Source of the DNA: Pseudomonas sp. B21-015 | Lineage (GTDB): Bacteria; Pseudomonadota; Gammaproteobacteria; Pseudomonadales; Pseudomonadaceae | Direction of reading: 5' to 3' | Length of the DNA: 64,000 nucleotides | Assembly: GCF_024749285.1 (NCBI RefSeq) | Contig: NZ_CP087196.1 | Location: forward strand, 5,704,001-5,768,000 | In this document: positions 19,015 through 27,978 of the stretch, in pieces | How positions within the stretch are numbered: the stretch's first letter is position 1 | Layout: every line of letters starts with the position of its first letter | Position numbers and translations under genes: made by a program | Notes under the pieces: model-generated | Told to the model about the DNA's origin: nothing | The model's database searches: none | What the model saw: only the letters and a program-made list of their open reading frames with translations

Positions 19015-19944
19015 CTAATGATCGACACCCGATATCGCCGGAAATTGACTGCTTATCCGAGCGCATCGGCTGGCAAGCATTTCCCGCAAAAGGTTCACCG
19101 GCTTACTCAATTGTGCGCGATGGGCGCACAGCAAATTCAGCGGTGCGCGCTCACAGAGCAGCTCTGGCATTAACACGTTCAATCGACCGGCGAGCACATC
19201 GGCGGCGACATCGAGCCAGGATTTATACGCAATCCCCGCCCCCGCCACGGCCCACAGCCGCACCACATCGGCATCGTCACTGAAGCGATCGCCGCTGACG
19301 GTCAGGCTCACTTCGCGTTTGCCGTCGTGGAAACTCCAGTGATCGTGGACCCGGCTGCCGAGCATGAATAACAGGCAATTGTGCTGAGCCAGTTGCTCCA
19401 GATGCCGCGGTTCGCCATGCCGGGCCAGATAGCTCGGCGCAGCACAGAGCACGCGGCGGTTGTGCGGGGCGACAGGTAGCGCCACCAGGCTCGAATCTTC
19501 CGGCTCGCCGTAACGCAGGGCGATGTCCACCGGTTGGCGGAACAGGTCGGCGATGCGGTCACCGAGCAGCAAACGCACCGTGAGCCTGGGATGTTCACGC
19601 TGAAACTCGTCGAGCCATGGCAATAGCAAGTTGCGCCCGAAATCCGAAGGCGCCGACAGCTGCAAAATCCCGCTGACCTGATCCTGACCGCTGGCCAGCA
19701 AGCGGCGGCCCTCATCGAGGCTGCTCAAGGCGGCCCGGGCGTACTCCAGAAAGCCCTCGCCTTCGGCCGTCAGGCGCAGGCTGCGGGTAGAACGGGCGAG
19801 CAAGCGTGCGCCGAGCTGTTGTTCGATGCGTTTCAACGCCGCGCTGGCCACCGCCGCCGACATATCCATCCCCCGCGCCGCCGCCGACAGACTGCCCAGG
19901 TCCGCAGCCCGAACGAACAACTGCAAGTCATCGAAACGCAACAT
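19015..19944 (-). CDS. LysR-family transcriptional regulator
   Basis: A 309-residue LysR protein. The N-terminal HTH (DLQLFVRAADLGSLSAAARG, about residues 6-25, through 65) is followed by an effector domain of the CrgA-like type. It is divergent from the alcohol dehydrogenase-like gene across 118 bases, the usual layout for a regulator and its target. The inducer is unknown. Confidence 0.85.
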   Translation of the reverse strand: MLRFDDLQLFVRAADLGSLSAAARGMDMSAAVASAALKRIEQQLGARLLARSTRSLRLTAEGEGFLEYARAALSSLDEGRRLLASGQDQVSGILQLSAPSDFGRNLLLPWLDEFQREHPRLTVRLLLGDRIADLFRQPVDIALRYGEPEDSSLVALPVAPHNRRVLCAAPSYLARHGEPRHLEQLAQHNCLLFMLGSRVHDHWSFHDGKREVSLTVSGDRFSDDADVVRLWAVAGAGIAYKSWLDVAADVLAGRLNVLMPELLCERAPLNLLCAHRAQLSKPVNLLREMLASRCARISSQFPAISGVDH

Positions 19945-20062
19945 CGTCAGCCCCCATTATCAAAAAAATATTGAAAGAGACTGCTCTTTTAGCGGGTTTT
20001 ATCTTGCAGAGAAATAACCAATCATCCTTCCCATCGAAATCATGCCTTCCCCGGAGCCCACC

Positions 20063-21076
20063 ATGAAAGCCGTTGCCTACTACGCCTCCTTGCCAATCAG
20101 CGACGAAAAATCCCTGCAAGACATCGAACTGCCAGAACCGGTCGCCGGCCCGCGCGACCTGTTGGTGGAGGTCAAAGCCATCTCGGTCAACCCGGTGGAT
20201 ACCAAGATTCGCCAGAACATCCAGCCTGAAGGTGGCGTGGCAAAGGTGCTGGGCTGGGACGTGGCCGGTGTGGTCAAGGCCGTCGGTAGCGAAGTGACCT
20301 TGTTCAAGGCCGGCGACAAGGTGTACTACGCCGGCTCCATCGCCCGTGCCGGCGGCAACAGCGAGCGGCATGTGGTGGATGAGCGCATCGTCGGCCATAT
20401 GCCGAAGACCCTCGGGTTCGCCGAAGCCGCCGCTCTGCCGCTGACCGCCATCACCGCGTGGGAACTGCTGTTCGAACGCCTGCAAGTGCATGAGGGCAAA
20501 ACCGATGAAGGCCAGAGCCTGCTGATCGTCGGTGCCGCTGGCGGTGTGGGTTCTATCCTTACGCAACTGGCCAGCCAGCTCACCGGACTGAAAGTCATTG
20601 GCACTGCTTCCCGTGCGCAAACCCAGAGCTGGGTGCGTGACCTGGGCGCCGATCAAGTGATCAATCACAGCCATCCGCTGAGTGAAGAACTCAAACGTGC
20701 CGGGTTCGAGCATGTGACCCACGTCGCCAGCCTGACCCAGACCGACCAACACCTGGATCAATTGGTGGAGGCGTTGGCGCCGCAAGGCAAGCTGGCGCTG
20801 ATCGATGATCCGAAGGCGCTGGACGTGACCAAGCTCAAGCGCAAGAGCCTGTCGCTGCACTGGGAATTCATGTACACCCGCTCGCTGTTCGAAACCGCAG
20901 ACATGATCGAGCAGCACAAACTGCTCAACCGCGTCGCCGGGCTGATCGATGCGGGCACGCTGAAAACCACGGTCGGCGAGCACTTCGGCACCATCAACGC
21001 AGCCAACCTGCGTCGTGCCCATGAACTGCTGGAAAGCGGCAAGTCCAAGGGCAAGATTGTGCTTGAAGGGTTCTGA
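20063..21076 (+). CDS. Zinc-binding alcohol dehydrogenase family / quinone oxidoreductase-like protein
   Basis: A 337-residue medium-chain dehydrogenase. A GroES-like N-terminal domain begins MKAVAYYASLP, and the Rossmann motif GAAGGVGSILTQLA sits near residue 155. It lacks the structural-zinc cysteine cluster, so it may act as an NADPH enone or quinone reductase rather than a true alcohol dehydrogenase. ATG 20063 is chosen because of the GGAG ten bases upstream; an ATG at 20042 has none. The divergent LysR gene probably controls it. Confidence 0.85.
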   Translation: MKAVAYYASLPISDEKSLQDIELPEPVAGPRDLLVEVKAISVNPVDTKIRQNIQPEGGVAKVLGWDVAGVVKAVGSEVTLFKAGDKVYYAGSIARAGGNSERHVVDERIVGHMPKTLGFAEAAALPLTAITAWELLFERLQVHEGKTDEGQSLLIVGAAGGVGSILTQLASQLTGLKVIGTASRAQTQSWVRDLGADQVINHSHPLSEELKRAGFEHVTHVASLTQTDQHLDQLVEALAPQGKLALIDDPKALDVTKLKRKSLSLHWEFMYTRSLFETADMIEQHKLLNRVAGLIDAGTLKTTVGEHFGTINAANLRRAHELLESGKSKGKIVLEGF

Positions 21077-21093
21077 GTAGCAGCGCCTGCGCA

Positions 21094-21185
21094 CCTGTGG
21101 GAGCAGGCTTGCTCGCGAAAGCGGAGTATCAGTCAACATTGATGTTGGATGTGATGGGCCCTTCGCGAGCAAGCCCGCTTCCACA
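21094..21185. repeat. REP doublet (REPIN-like)
   Basis: Inverted GTGGGAGCAGGCTTGCTCGCGA arms; the right arm ends in TTCCACA. Confidence 0.82.
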
Positions 21186-21287
21186 TTGGGCGCCGCGATC
21201 TTTTGCCGTCAGTCAGAGAGTTGACCTTTGTCACAATTGCGATCGTATTCGGGTCTACAATCGAACACTCTGCGAACAATCATTTAT

Positions 21288-21329
21288 GTGATGTCTTTTA
21301 CGAGACGTCTTTTGCGAGACGTCTTTTAC
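21288..21329 (+). repeat. Three tandem 14-base repeats in a leader
   Basis: The units GTGATGTCTTTTAC, GAGACGTCTTTTGC and GAGACGTCTTTTAC lie head to tail directly before the ribosome site of the small gene at 21345. Two units contain the palindrome GACGTC. They could be an operator array or a structured 5' leader. Confidence 0.75.
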
Positions 21330-21344
21330 AAGAGGAGATCAGCA

Positions 21345-21515
21345 ATGAAGATCCTGATAAAAGAACTGGCAACATCCCGCTGGCAGGTCCGCCTGGATCA
21401 ACATGCTGTGACGTTCCGCAGTGAAGCCGAAGCCTTGGCCTTCACTAAAACGCTTGAAGCGCGCCTGCACGCGCCCCATCAGTTTCCCGACCGTCAGCAG
21501 CGCGCTGCTGGCTGA
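21345..21515 (+). CDS. Small conserved-looking hypothetical protein
   Basis: A 56-residue basic protein (begins MKILIKELATSRW) with a very good AGGAG ribosome site 8 bases upstream. The pattern of beta-strand then helix (VRLDQHAVTFRSEAEALAFTKTLEARL) resembles small DUF2188-like or KTSC-like folds, but I do not recognise the family. It converges with the Bcr/CflA gene, 8 bases apart. The leader has the triple repeat described at 21288. Confidence 0.6.
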   Translation: MKILIKELATSRWQVRLDQHAVTFRSEAEALAFTKTLEARLHAPHQFPDRQQRAAG

Positions 21516-21523
21516 GTCCGTCC

Positions 21524-22720
21524 TCAGACTTGGGCTTGCGTCAGCGCCCGAGCATTTTGCAAACGCTGGGTGAGCATCGCCACGCTCACCACCAGAATCC
21601 CGCACAGGCTGATGACCATGGCCATCGGCATGGCGCTGCCATCGTGCAAAACACCCAGCAATGCTGCGGCCCCGGCGGCGACGCTGAACTGCAGGCAACC
21701 GAGCATCGCCGAGGCGCTGCCCGCCCGCGCGCCCTGCCCGTTCATGGCGCAGGCCGAGGCGTTGGGCACAATACAACCCAGGCTGGCGATGCAGAGGAAA
21801 AGCGGGATCAACAACGGCCACAGGTGCATGGTGTGCAACGCGCTGACCGCCAACAGGGCCAGACCGCCCGCCAGGTAGAACCAGACGGTACGCGCCAGTA
21901 AAAAGGCCGGACCGCGCTTTGCCAGCAACCGTGCATTCAACTGGGCTACTAGAATGAATCCCGCCGCGTTAATGCCGAATAGCCAGCCGAAATGCTCGGC
22001 CGGCACACCATAGAGTTTGATGAACACGAACGGTGAACCGGCGATGTAGGCAAACATCCCGCCGATGGCGATACCACCGGTCAGGGCGTGGCCAAGGAAT
22101 ATCGGGTCCGCCAACAACCGACCATACTGGCGCAGCGCGCCCGACAACGGTTGGCGCGGCACATGGGACGGCAAACTTTCCGGCAGACCGAGGGCCACGG
22201 CCCCCCCTACCAGCGCACTGAAACCGGTCAGCACGAGAAAGATCGACTGCCAGCCCGTCGTGTTGACCAAGAACCCGCCCAGCATCGGCGCAAGGATCGG
22301 TGCCAGGCCCATCACCAGCATCAGCTGCGAAAAGACTTTCGCCGAACCCACCGCATCGCATTTATCGCTGACCACGGCCCGGGAAATCACCATGCCCGCG
22401 CAACCGCCCAGCGCCTGGACGAAACGCGCGCCAATCAGCCACTCCAGATTCGGCGCGTAAGCGCAGGCCAACGAGGCTGCGGTGAACAAGCCGACGCCTG
22501 TCAGCAAGGGGATGCGTCGCCCAAAGCGATCCGCTACAGGGCCATACGCCAGTTGACCAATGGACAAGCCGAGGAAATAGGCCGCCAGGGTCAGTTGAAC
22601 GTGTTTTTCGTCGGTACCGAAAGCGAGCGCCATTGCCGGAAATGCCGGCAGGTAGAAATCGATCGCCAGCGGACCGAAAGCGCTCAAGGCGCCGAGAATC
22701 AGGATTGTGCGGAAGTTCAT
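21524..22720 (-). CDS. Bcr/CflA-family drug efflux MFS transporter
   Basis: A 398-residue, 12-segment inner-membrane exporter. The start region MNFRTILILGALSAFGPLAI and the loop GQLAYGPVADRFGRR are characteristic of Bcr/CflA proteins (bicyclomycin, chloramphenicol and related drugs, proton driven). An ATG 33 bases upstream (22753) is also open, but family members begin at the inner Met. The substrate is unknown. Confidence 0.88.
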   Translation of the reverse strand: MNFRTILILGALSAFGPLAIDFYLPAFPAMALAFGTDEKHVQLTLAAYFLGLSIGQLAYGPVADRFGRRIPLLTGVGLFTAASLACAYAPNLEWLIGARFVQALGGCAGMVISRAVVSDKCDAVGSAKVFSQLMLVMGLAPILAPMLGGFLVNTTGWQSIFLVLTGFSALVGGAVALGLPESLPSHVPRQPLSGALRQYGRLLADPIFLGHALTGGIAIGGMFAYIAGSPFVFIKLYGVPAEHFGWLFGINAAGFILVAQLNARLLAKRGPAFLLARTVWFYLAGGLALLAVSALHTMHLWPLLIPLFLCIASLGCIVPNASACAMNGQGARAGSASAMLGCLQFSVAAGAAALLGVLHDGSAMPMAMVISLCGILVVSVAMLTQRLQNARALTQAQV

Positions 22721-22829
22721 CAGGCGTCCAGGTTGGGCATGCAGGTTAGCCATGGATCGGCAGGCTGACAGTCTAGCCGGGCGTGGACGCCTTGAACATT
22801 CCGTTAGGTCGCTAACTATTAAAAATAAC

Positions 22830-23027
22830 TTAGACCTGTTTTACGCCGTAACCCTCTTCGGTGATGGCGGCGATCACCTGATCGGCCGTCAGCGCACTTT
22901 CTACGCCGACTTCTTTTGTCGCCAGATCGATACGCACGCTGGCCGCCGGATCCTTGGCTTGCAGCGCCTGAGTAATGGCCTTGACACAGTGACCGCAGGA
23001 CATGCCTTCAACATTGAACACTTGCAT
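22830..23027 (-). CDS. copZ: Copper chaperone, heavy-metal-associated domain protein
   Basis: A 65-residue single HMA domain, the usual CopZ size. The metal-binding GMSCGHC motif has its cysteines near residues 11 and 14. It would carry Cu(I) in the cytosol and hand it to CopA. ATG 23027 follows an AAGGAGA ribosome site. A CueR-type operator at 23071-23101 precedes it. It is close to, but transcribed away from, copA. Confidence 0.92.
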   Translation of the reverse strand: MQVFNVEGMSCGHCVKAITQALQAKDPAASVRIDLATKEVGVESALTADQVIAAITEEGYGVKQV

Positions 23028-23070
23028 GGGACGTCTCCTTGAATGAAGCCCTTTCATGAGGGTTGTGTGC

Positions 23071-23101
23071 AGTCTCGAGCTTGCCACCATGGCAAGGTCA
23101 A
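23071..23101 (-). promoter_or_regulatory. CueR-type operator/promoter of copZ
   Basis: On minus, TTGACC (23096-23101), a 19-base spacer holding the dyad TTGCCATGGTGGCAA, and a weak GAGACT -10 (23071-23076). The extended spacer and CCTTGCC...GGCAAG dyad match CueR targets. Confidence 0.75.
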
Positions 23102-23188
23102 GTTCTAAAGTGAGCTGCCGGGCTGGCAATCAGCGCCGCGCTCGGCCAAGCTGCGTCCATCTATGACTCGACATCAGGAGATTCAGCC

Positions 23189-23572
23189 ATGCGCTGGTCA
23201 GTTCTCAGCCTGTTTGGCTTCCTCAGCCTCTTTGCCGCGACACCTTCGGTCCAAGCCGCCGGGGAGGACTACGGCGTGCTGATCATTTCCCGCGAGCGCC
23301 TGGAAGTGTCGACTTCCTGCGAAATCGGCGTGTACATCCAGGATCAGTTATCGGGGCGCCTGTTCCAGGAACAGAGCACCTCGTTCAACCTGCCGCCGGG
23401 CACTGTGTCCCTGCGCCTCAAACTGCTGCCGGGCCAGGCGCCGGGTTGCAACCCGGGCATGCTCGCGCCGGGGTCGCAGAACATTACGATCAAGGCCGGG
23501 GATGTGTTGAAGTTCCGGATTGCGATGACGCAGGAAGGGATGTATCTCAAGCCTGCGGCTCTCGGGTATTGA
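23189..23572 (+). CDS. Small exported protein of unknown function
   Basis: A 127-residue protein with a clear Sec signal peptide (MRWSVLSLFGFLSLF core, cleavage near VQAA at residue 23-24). The mature part is rich in beta-strand with two cysteines (STSCEIGV and APGCNP) that could form a disulphide. I do not recognise the family. It lies between copZ and copA, and whether it is copper-linked is unknown. Its promoter is not obvious. Confidence 0.65.
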   Translation: MRWSVLSLFGFLSLFAATPSVQAAGEDYGVLIISRERLEVSTSCEIGVYIQDQLSGRLFQEQSTSFNLPPGTVSLRLKLLPGQAPGCNPGMLAPGSQNITIKAGDVLKFRIAMTQEGMYLKPAALGY

Positions 23573-23620
23573 CGCAAGCCCGCTCCCACATTTGGTCTGC
23601 GGCGACTTGTAGACTGGCGC

Positions 23621-23651
23621 TTGACCTTAACCGCATGGCAAGGTTGATCCT
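23621..23651 (+). promoter_or_regulatory. CueR-type operator/promoter of copA
   Basis: TTGACC (23621-23626), a 19-base spacer with the imperfect dyad CCTTAACC...GGCAAGG, and GATCCT as a poor -10 (23646-23651). It lies 30 bases before the copA start and shares the half-site with the copZ operator. Confidence 0.72.
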
Positions 23652-23680
23652 GTAGGCAATTTCTACAGGGAGCGTGACCG

Positions 23681-26074
23681 ATGTCCGAATCCACCACCTT
23701 CGATCTGCCGATCGCCGGCATGACCTGCGCCAGTTGTGCCGGGCGTGTCGAGCGCGCCTTGAGCAAAGTCATCGGCGCCACGGCCGTCAGCGTCAACCTG
23801 GCCACCGAACAGGCCCGGGTTCAAGCGCCCAGTGACAGCCTGCCGGCCTTGATGGACGCGGTGCAACAGGCCGGTTATAGCGTGCCGCAGCAGAGCCTGG
23901 AATTGAACATCGACGGCATGACCTGCGCGTCCTGCGTCGGCCGCGTCGAACGGGCGCTGACCAAGGTGCCGGGGGTGAAGACTGTCAGCGTCAACCTGGC
24001 CAACGAACGTGCGCACCTCGAACTGCTCGGCCAGGTCGACCCGCAAACCTTGATCGGCGCCGTGACCAAGGCCGGTTACTCCGCCAGGGTCTGGGAAGTC
24101 GAACACCCGCAAGCCGATAATCAACCACAACGACTGCACCGCGAGCGCTGGGCCTTGCTCGCGGCCATCGCCCTCGCCTTGCCGCTGGTGTTGCCGATGC
24201 TGCTGCAACCTTTGGGCGTGCACTGGATGCTCCCGGCGTGGGTACAGTTCGCGTTGGCCACACCCGTGCAGTTCATCTTCGGCGCACGCTTCTATGTCGC
24301 GGCGTGGAAAGCCGTCCGCGCCGGCGCCGGCAACATGGATTTGCTGGTGGCCCTGGGCACCAGTGCCGGTTACGGCTTGAGCGTTTACGAATGGGCCACC
24401 GCCGTCGGCCGCCTGCCGCACCTGTATTTCGAAGCGTCGGCGGTGGTGATCGCCTTGGTGTTGCTGGGCAAATACCTGGAAAGCCGCGCCAAACGCCAGA
24501 CCACCAGCGCCATTCGCGCCCTCGAAGCCTTGCGTCCGGAACGAGCCATTCAGGTAATCGATGGCCGTGAGCAGGAGGTTGCCATCAGCGCTTTGCGCCT
24601 CAACGATCTGGTCATGGTCAAACCCGGCGAACGCTTCCCGGTGGATGGCGAGGTGATGGAAGGCCAAAGCCACGCCGATGAAGCCCTGATCAGCGGCGAA
24701 AGCCTGCCGGTCCCGAAACAACCGGGCGACAAAGTCACCGGGGGCGCCATCAATGGCGAAGGTCGTCTGCTGGTTCGCACCCTGGCGCTCGGCGCGGAAA
24801 CCGTGCTGGCGCGGATCATCCGCCTGGTCGAAGACGCGCAGGCGGCAAAAGCGCCGATACAGAAACTGGTGGATAAAGTCAGCCAGGTGTTCGTGCCTGC
24901 GGTGCTGCTGATCGCGCTGGCGACTCTGGTCGGTTGGTGGTTGTACGGCGCGCCGCTGGAAACCGCGTTGATCAACGCCGTGGCGGTGTTGGTGATCGCT
25001 TGCCCTTGCGCACTCGGCTTGGCCACGCCGACGGCAATCATGGCGGGCACCGGTGTGGCTGCGCGCTACGGGATTCTGATCAAGGACGCCGAAGCCCTGG
25101 AGCGCGCCCACGAAGTCAGCGCGGTGGTGTTCGACAAAACCGGCACACTGACCTCCGGCACTCCGCGTATCGCGCATTTGAGCGCCATCGAGGGTGATGA
25201 AACCGCCTTGCTGCAAATGGCCGGCGCTCTGCAACGCGGCAGTGAGCATCCGCTGGCCAAGGCGGTGCTGGATGCCTGCGCCGAACGCGGCTTGACCGTG
25301 GCCGATGTCGGCGACAGTCAATCGCTGACCGGACGCGGCATTGCCGGCAGCCTCGATGGTCGACGGCTAGCCCTGGGCAATCGGCGTCTGCTGGAAGAAA
25401 GCGGCCTGAACGCCGGGCCATTGGCTGACTCCGCAACTGCCTGGGAAACCGAAGGCCGGACCCTGTCCTGGCTGATCGAACAAAGCCCCGAACCACGAGT
25501 GCTGGGCCTGTTCGCCTTCGGCGACACGCTCAAACCCGGCGCCTTGCAAACGGTGCAACAACTGAGTGCACGGAACATCAGCAGCCATCTGCTGACCGGC
25601 GATAACCGCGGCAGCGCCAAGGTCGTCGCCGAGGCGCTGGGCATCCGCGACGTGCACGCCGAAGTACTGCCGGCGGACAAGGCCGCCACCGTCGCCGAAC
25701 TTAAAAAGACCGGCGTGGTGGCGATGGTCGGCGATGGCATCAACGACGCGCCGGCCCTTGCCGCGGCAGACATCGGCATCGCCATGGGTGGCGGCACCGA
25801 CGTCGCCATGCACGCCGCCGGCATCACTCTGATGCGCGGCGACCCACGGCTGGTACCGGCTGCGCTGGAGATCAGCCGCAAGACCTACGCGAAGATTCGC
25901 CAAAACCTGTTCTGGGCCTTCGTCTATAACCTGATCGGCCTGCCACTGGCGGCATTCGGCTTCCTCAACCCGGTGCTGGCCGGCGCGGCCATGGCGTTGT
26001 CGAGCGTCAGCGTGGTCAGCAATGCGTTACTGTTGAAAACCTGGAAACCCAAAGACCTGGAGGACAACCGATGA
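23681..26074 (+). CDS. copA: Cu(I)-exporting P1B-type ATPase
   Basis: A 797-residue inner-membrane copper pump. Two N-terminal HMA domains each carry GMTCASC (Cys16/19 and Cys82/85). The transmembrane metal site is CPC at 441-443, the phosphorylation site DKTGT at 485-489, the P1B hallmark SEHP lies farther on, and the hinge is [12 protein letters not shown]. It exports Cu(I) from the cytosol. It has a CueR-type operator and overlaps the cueR start by four bases (ATGA), forming copA-cueR. Confidence 0.95.
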   Translation: MSESTTFDLPIAGMTCASCAGRVERALSKVIGATAVSVNLATEQARVQAPSDSLPALMDAVQQAGYSVPQQSLELNIDGMTCASCVGRVERALTKVPGVKTVSVNLANERAHLELLGQVDPQTLIGAVTKAGYSARVWEVEHPQADNQPQRLHRERWALLAAIALALPLVLPMLLQPLGVHWMLPAWVQFALATPVQFIFGARFYVAAWKAVRAGAGNMDLLVALGTSAGYGLSVYEWATAVGRLPHLYFEASAVVIALVLLGKYLESRAKRQTTSAIRALEALRPERAIQVIDGREQEVAISALRLNDLVMVKPGERFPVDGEVMEGQSHADEALISGESLPVPKQPGDKVTGGAINGEGRLLVRTLALGAETVLARIIRLVEDAQAAKAPIQKLVDKVSQVFVPAVLLIALATLVGWWLYGAPLETALINAVAVLVIACPCALGLATPTAIMAGTGVAARYGILIKDAEALERAHEVSAVVFDKTGTLTSGTPRIAHLSAIEGDETALLQMAGALQRGSEHPLAKAVLDACAERGLTVADVGDSQSLTGRGIAGSLDGRRLALGNRRLLEESGLNAGPLADSATAWETEGRTLSWLIEQSPEPRVLGLFAFGDTLKPGALQTVQQLSARNISSHLLTGDNRGSAKVVAEALGIRDVHAEVLPADKAATVAELKKTGVVAMVGDGINDAPALAAADIGIAMGGGTDVAMHAAGITLMRGDPRLVPAALEISRKTYAKIRQNLFWAFVYNLIGLPLAAFGFLNPVLAGAAMALSSVSVVSNALLLKTWKPKDLEDNR

Positions 26075-26484
26075 ACATTGGCCAAGCGGCCCGGCAGAGC
26101 GGCCTGAGCGCGAAGATGATCCGCTATTACGAGTCCATCGGCCTGCTCAAGGCGGCCCTTCGTACCGACAGTGGCTACCGGGTCTATGGCGACGACGACC
26201 TGCACACCCTGGCGTTCATCAAGCGTTCTCGGGATTTGGGGTTCTCGCTGGAGGAGGTCGGCAAACTGCTGACCCTCTGGCAGGATCGCCAGCGGGCCAG
26301 TGCCGATGTGAAGGCGCTGGCCCGTCAGCACATCGACGAGCTGAACCAGAAGATTCGCGAACTCGGCCAACTGCGCGACACCCTGCAAGACCTGGTGGAA
26401 CACTGCCATGGCGACCACCGCCCAGACTGCCCGATCCTCAAGGAACTGGCGTCGGGCTGCTGCGCCGAACCCGCCCTTTCCTGA
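26071..26484 (+). CDS. cueR: Cu(I)-responsive MerR-family activator
   Basis: A 137-residue MerR-family sensor. It has the winged helix at residues 1-70 ([20 protein letters not shown]), a long dimer helix, and the metal loop with Cys112 and Cys120 separated by seven residues (CHGDHRPDC), as in CueR. Extra C-terminal CC residues (130-131) follow. It should activate copA and copZ through the two operators described above. The ATGA overlap with copA implies coupled expression. Confidence 0.92.
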   Translation: MNIGQAARQSGLSAKMIRYYESIGLLKAALRTDSGYRVYGDDDLHTLAFIKRSRDLGFSLEEVGKLLTLWQDRQRASADVKALARQHIDELNQKIRELGQLRDTLQDLVEHCHGDHRPDCPILKELASGCCAEPALS

Positions 26485-26542
26485 GCGCGCGCCCTTCACC
26501 GGGGGATGGTGTGAACACGGTTTCACTTACACCAATAATCTA

Positions 26543-26568
26543 GTGTGGGGGCGGGCTTGCTCGCACAC
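26543..26568. repeat. Single REP element
   Basis: One GTGGGGGCGGGCTTGCTCGC copy downstream of cueR. Confidence 0.7.
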
Positions 26569-26611
26569 ATTGGATCTTCGCCAAATTCTGGCTTTCGGTG
26601 ACCGTTTGAAC

Positions 26612-26638
26612 GAAAAACCCGGCCGAAGCCGGGTTTTG
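26612..26638. terminator. Bidirectional intrinsic terminator between cueR and the RIO kinase
   Basis: An AAAACCCGGC stem pairs with GCCGGGTTTT around a CGAA loop. Both strands end in T runs, and the convergent genes stop on either side. Confidence 0.85.
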
Positions 26639-26648
26639 GGTCAACCGT

Positions 26649-27542
26649 TCACTGCATCCACGGTGGAGGCGGTTCTTCGGTCTTGCTCGGTGGCGCATCG
26701 TCCGCCGCCCGAACCGCTTGGCGACGCTCTTCATCGAGACGGGCCGCCTCGATCTCGCGCATGATCCCGCCCACGTCCGCCAGCTCTTCCGGCTCGTCGA
26801 ACTCGCCAGTCAAGACACTGGCCGGGTGCAAGGTGCCGGCTTCGTACAACGCCCACATTTCCTTGGCGTACTTGGTGCGTTTCAACTCCGGCGCAAAGCG
26901 ACCGAAGTACGACGCCATGTTGCCCACGTCCCGCTCCAGCATGCTGAACGCGTGGTTGTTGCCCGCCGCGTCCACCGCTTGCGGCAAATCGATGATGACC
27001 GGACCGGTCGGCGTCAGCAGCACGTTGAACTCGGACAGGTCACCGTGCACCAGACCGGTACACAGCATCAGCACGATTTGCGAAATCAGAAACCCGTGAT
27101 ATTCGCGCGCCTGGTCCGGCTCCAGCACCACGTCGTTCAGACGCGGCGCGGCATCGCCGTACTCGTCGGCCACCAGCTCCATCAGCAGCACGCCTTCGAG
27201 GAAGTCATACGGCTTGGGCACCCGCACACCGGCACTGGCCAGACGGAACAGCGCCGCCACTTCGGCGTTCTGCCAGGCGTCTTCGGTTTCCTTGCGGCCA
27301 AACTTGGAGCCCTTGGCCATCGCGCGAGCCTGCCGGCTGTTGCGCACCTTACGGCCTTCCTGATACTCGGCCGCCTGACGGAAACTGCGTTTGTTCGCCT
27401 CCTTGTAGACCTTGGCACAACGCAGCTCGTTGCCGCAGCGCACCACATAAACAGCTGCTTCTTTACCACTCATGAGTGGGCGCAGCACCTCGTCGACCAG
27501 ACCGTCCTCGATCAGGGGTTCAATGCGTTTGGGAGTCTTCAT
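26649..27542 (-). CDS. RIO1-like serine protein kinase
   Basis: A 297-residue protein with a RIO kinase fold, matching the PA4780 family. It shows the ATP-lysine region (CAKVYKEA), the catalytic loop HGDLSEFNVLL and the metal-binding IIDLPQAVD. The C-terminal tail is proline-rich and charged. Bacterial RIO kinases are cytosolic and their targets are unknown. The neighbourhood (cueR on one side, thiolase/FabG farther right) parallels P. aeruginosa. The length is typical. Confidence 0.87.
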   Translation of the reverse strand: MKTPKRIEPLIEDGLVDEVLRPLMSGKEAAVYVVRCGNELRCAKVYKEANKRSFRQAAEYQEGRKVRNSRQARAMAKGSKFGRKETEDAWQNAEVAALFRLASAGVRVPKPYDFLEGVLLMELVADEYGDAAPRLNDVVLEPDQAREYHGFLISQIVLMLCTGLVHGDLSEFNVLLTPTGPVIIDLPQAVDAAGNNHAFSMLERDVGNMASYFGRFAPELKRTKYAKEMWALYEAGTLHPASVLTGEFDEPEELADVGGIMREIEAARLDEERRQAVRAADDAPPSKTEEPPPPWMQ

Positions 27543-27978
27543 CAGCTTTTATTGTGGGTCCTTTATTACCAAACACGCGAAAGTCATTCGTTATACGGCA
27601 ATCCTCTCATTCGGGGGAGGGGTTGCCGACCTATGAACGTTCCCATGAACATCAAGAAGCACACAATGTGCCGGAATAATCGGGCACAACCCATTGAGCG
27701 CTCAGGATCATAGCCGAGCCTGCGCCACTTGTTGATGAAGGGCTACAGGGGCATTTGCGACAGAATCTGACACGTGGATCCCGACCCTTCGCCGTTTTTT
27801 TCTCGACAGACCTAAATTTCCACGTTCCTCAGCCGAAGTCATTAGAGAGAAAAGGATTTGTCCGACAATCGCCCCAACGAGGGCGAACCCAAGGATTGGG
27901 CTATCAAACGTTTTCGGCTGCCAATAATCCGCGAGTCATCTGCACTGCGTGGGCCTACAAGAAAAAACTGGAGCGCGG
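27543..27978 (+). promoter_or_regulatory. Divergent intergenic region between the RIO kinase and chemoreceptor genes
   Basis: A 436-base gap with no supported gene. It holds the sigma-28 promoter described at 27813-27839 and a small CCTCTC-N4-GGGGAGG-type dyad (about 27602-27618). I see no tRNA or REP in it. Confidence 0.5.
27813..27839 (+). promoter_or_regulatory. Sigma-28 (FliA) promoter of the chemoreceptor gene
   Basis: CTAAA (TAAA at 27813-27816), exactly 15 bases, then GCCGAAGT (27832-27839). This closely matches the FliA consensus TAAA-N15-GCCGATAA and is usual for chemotaxis genes. Confidence 0.8.

Noticed and set aside
23663..25321. 552-codon minus frame over copA
   Set aside because: Antisense to conserved P-type ATPase motifs; its His/Gln/Arg-rich composition is typical of shadow frames.
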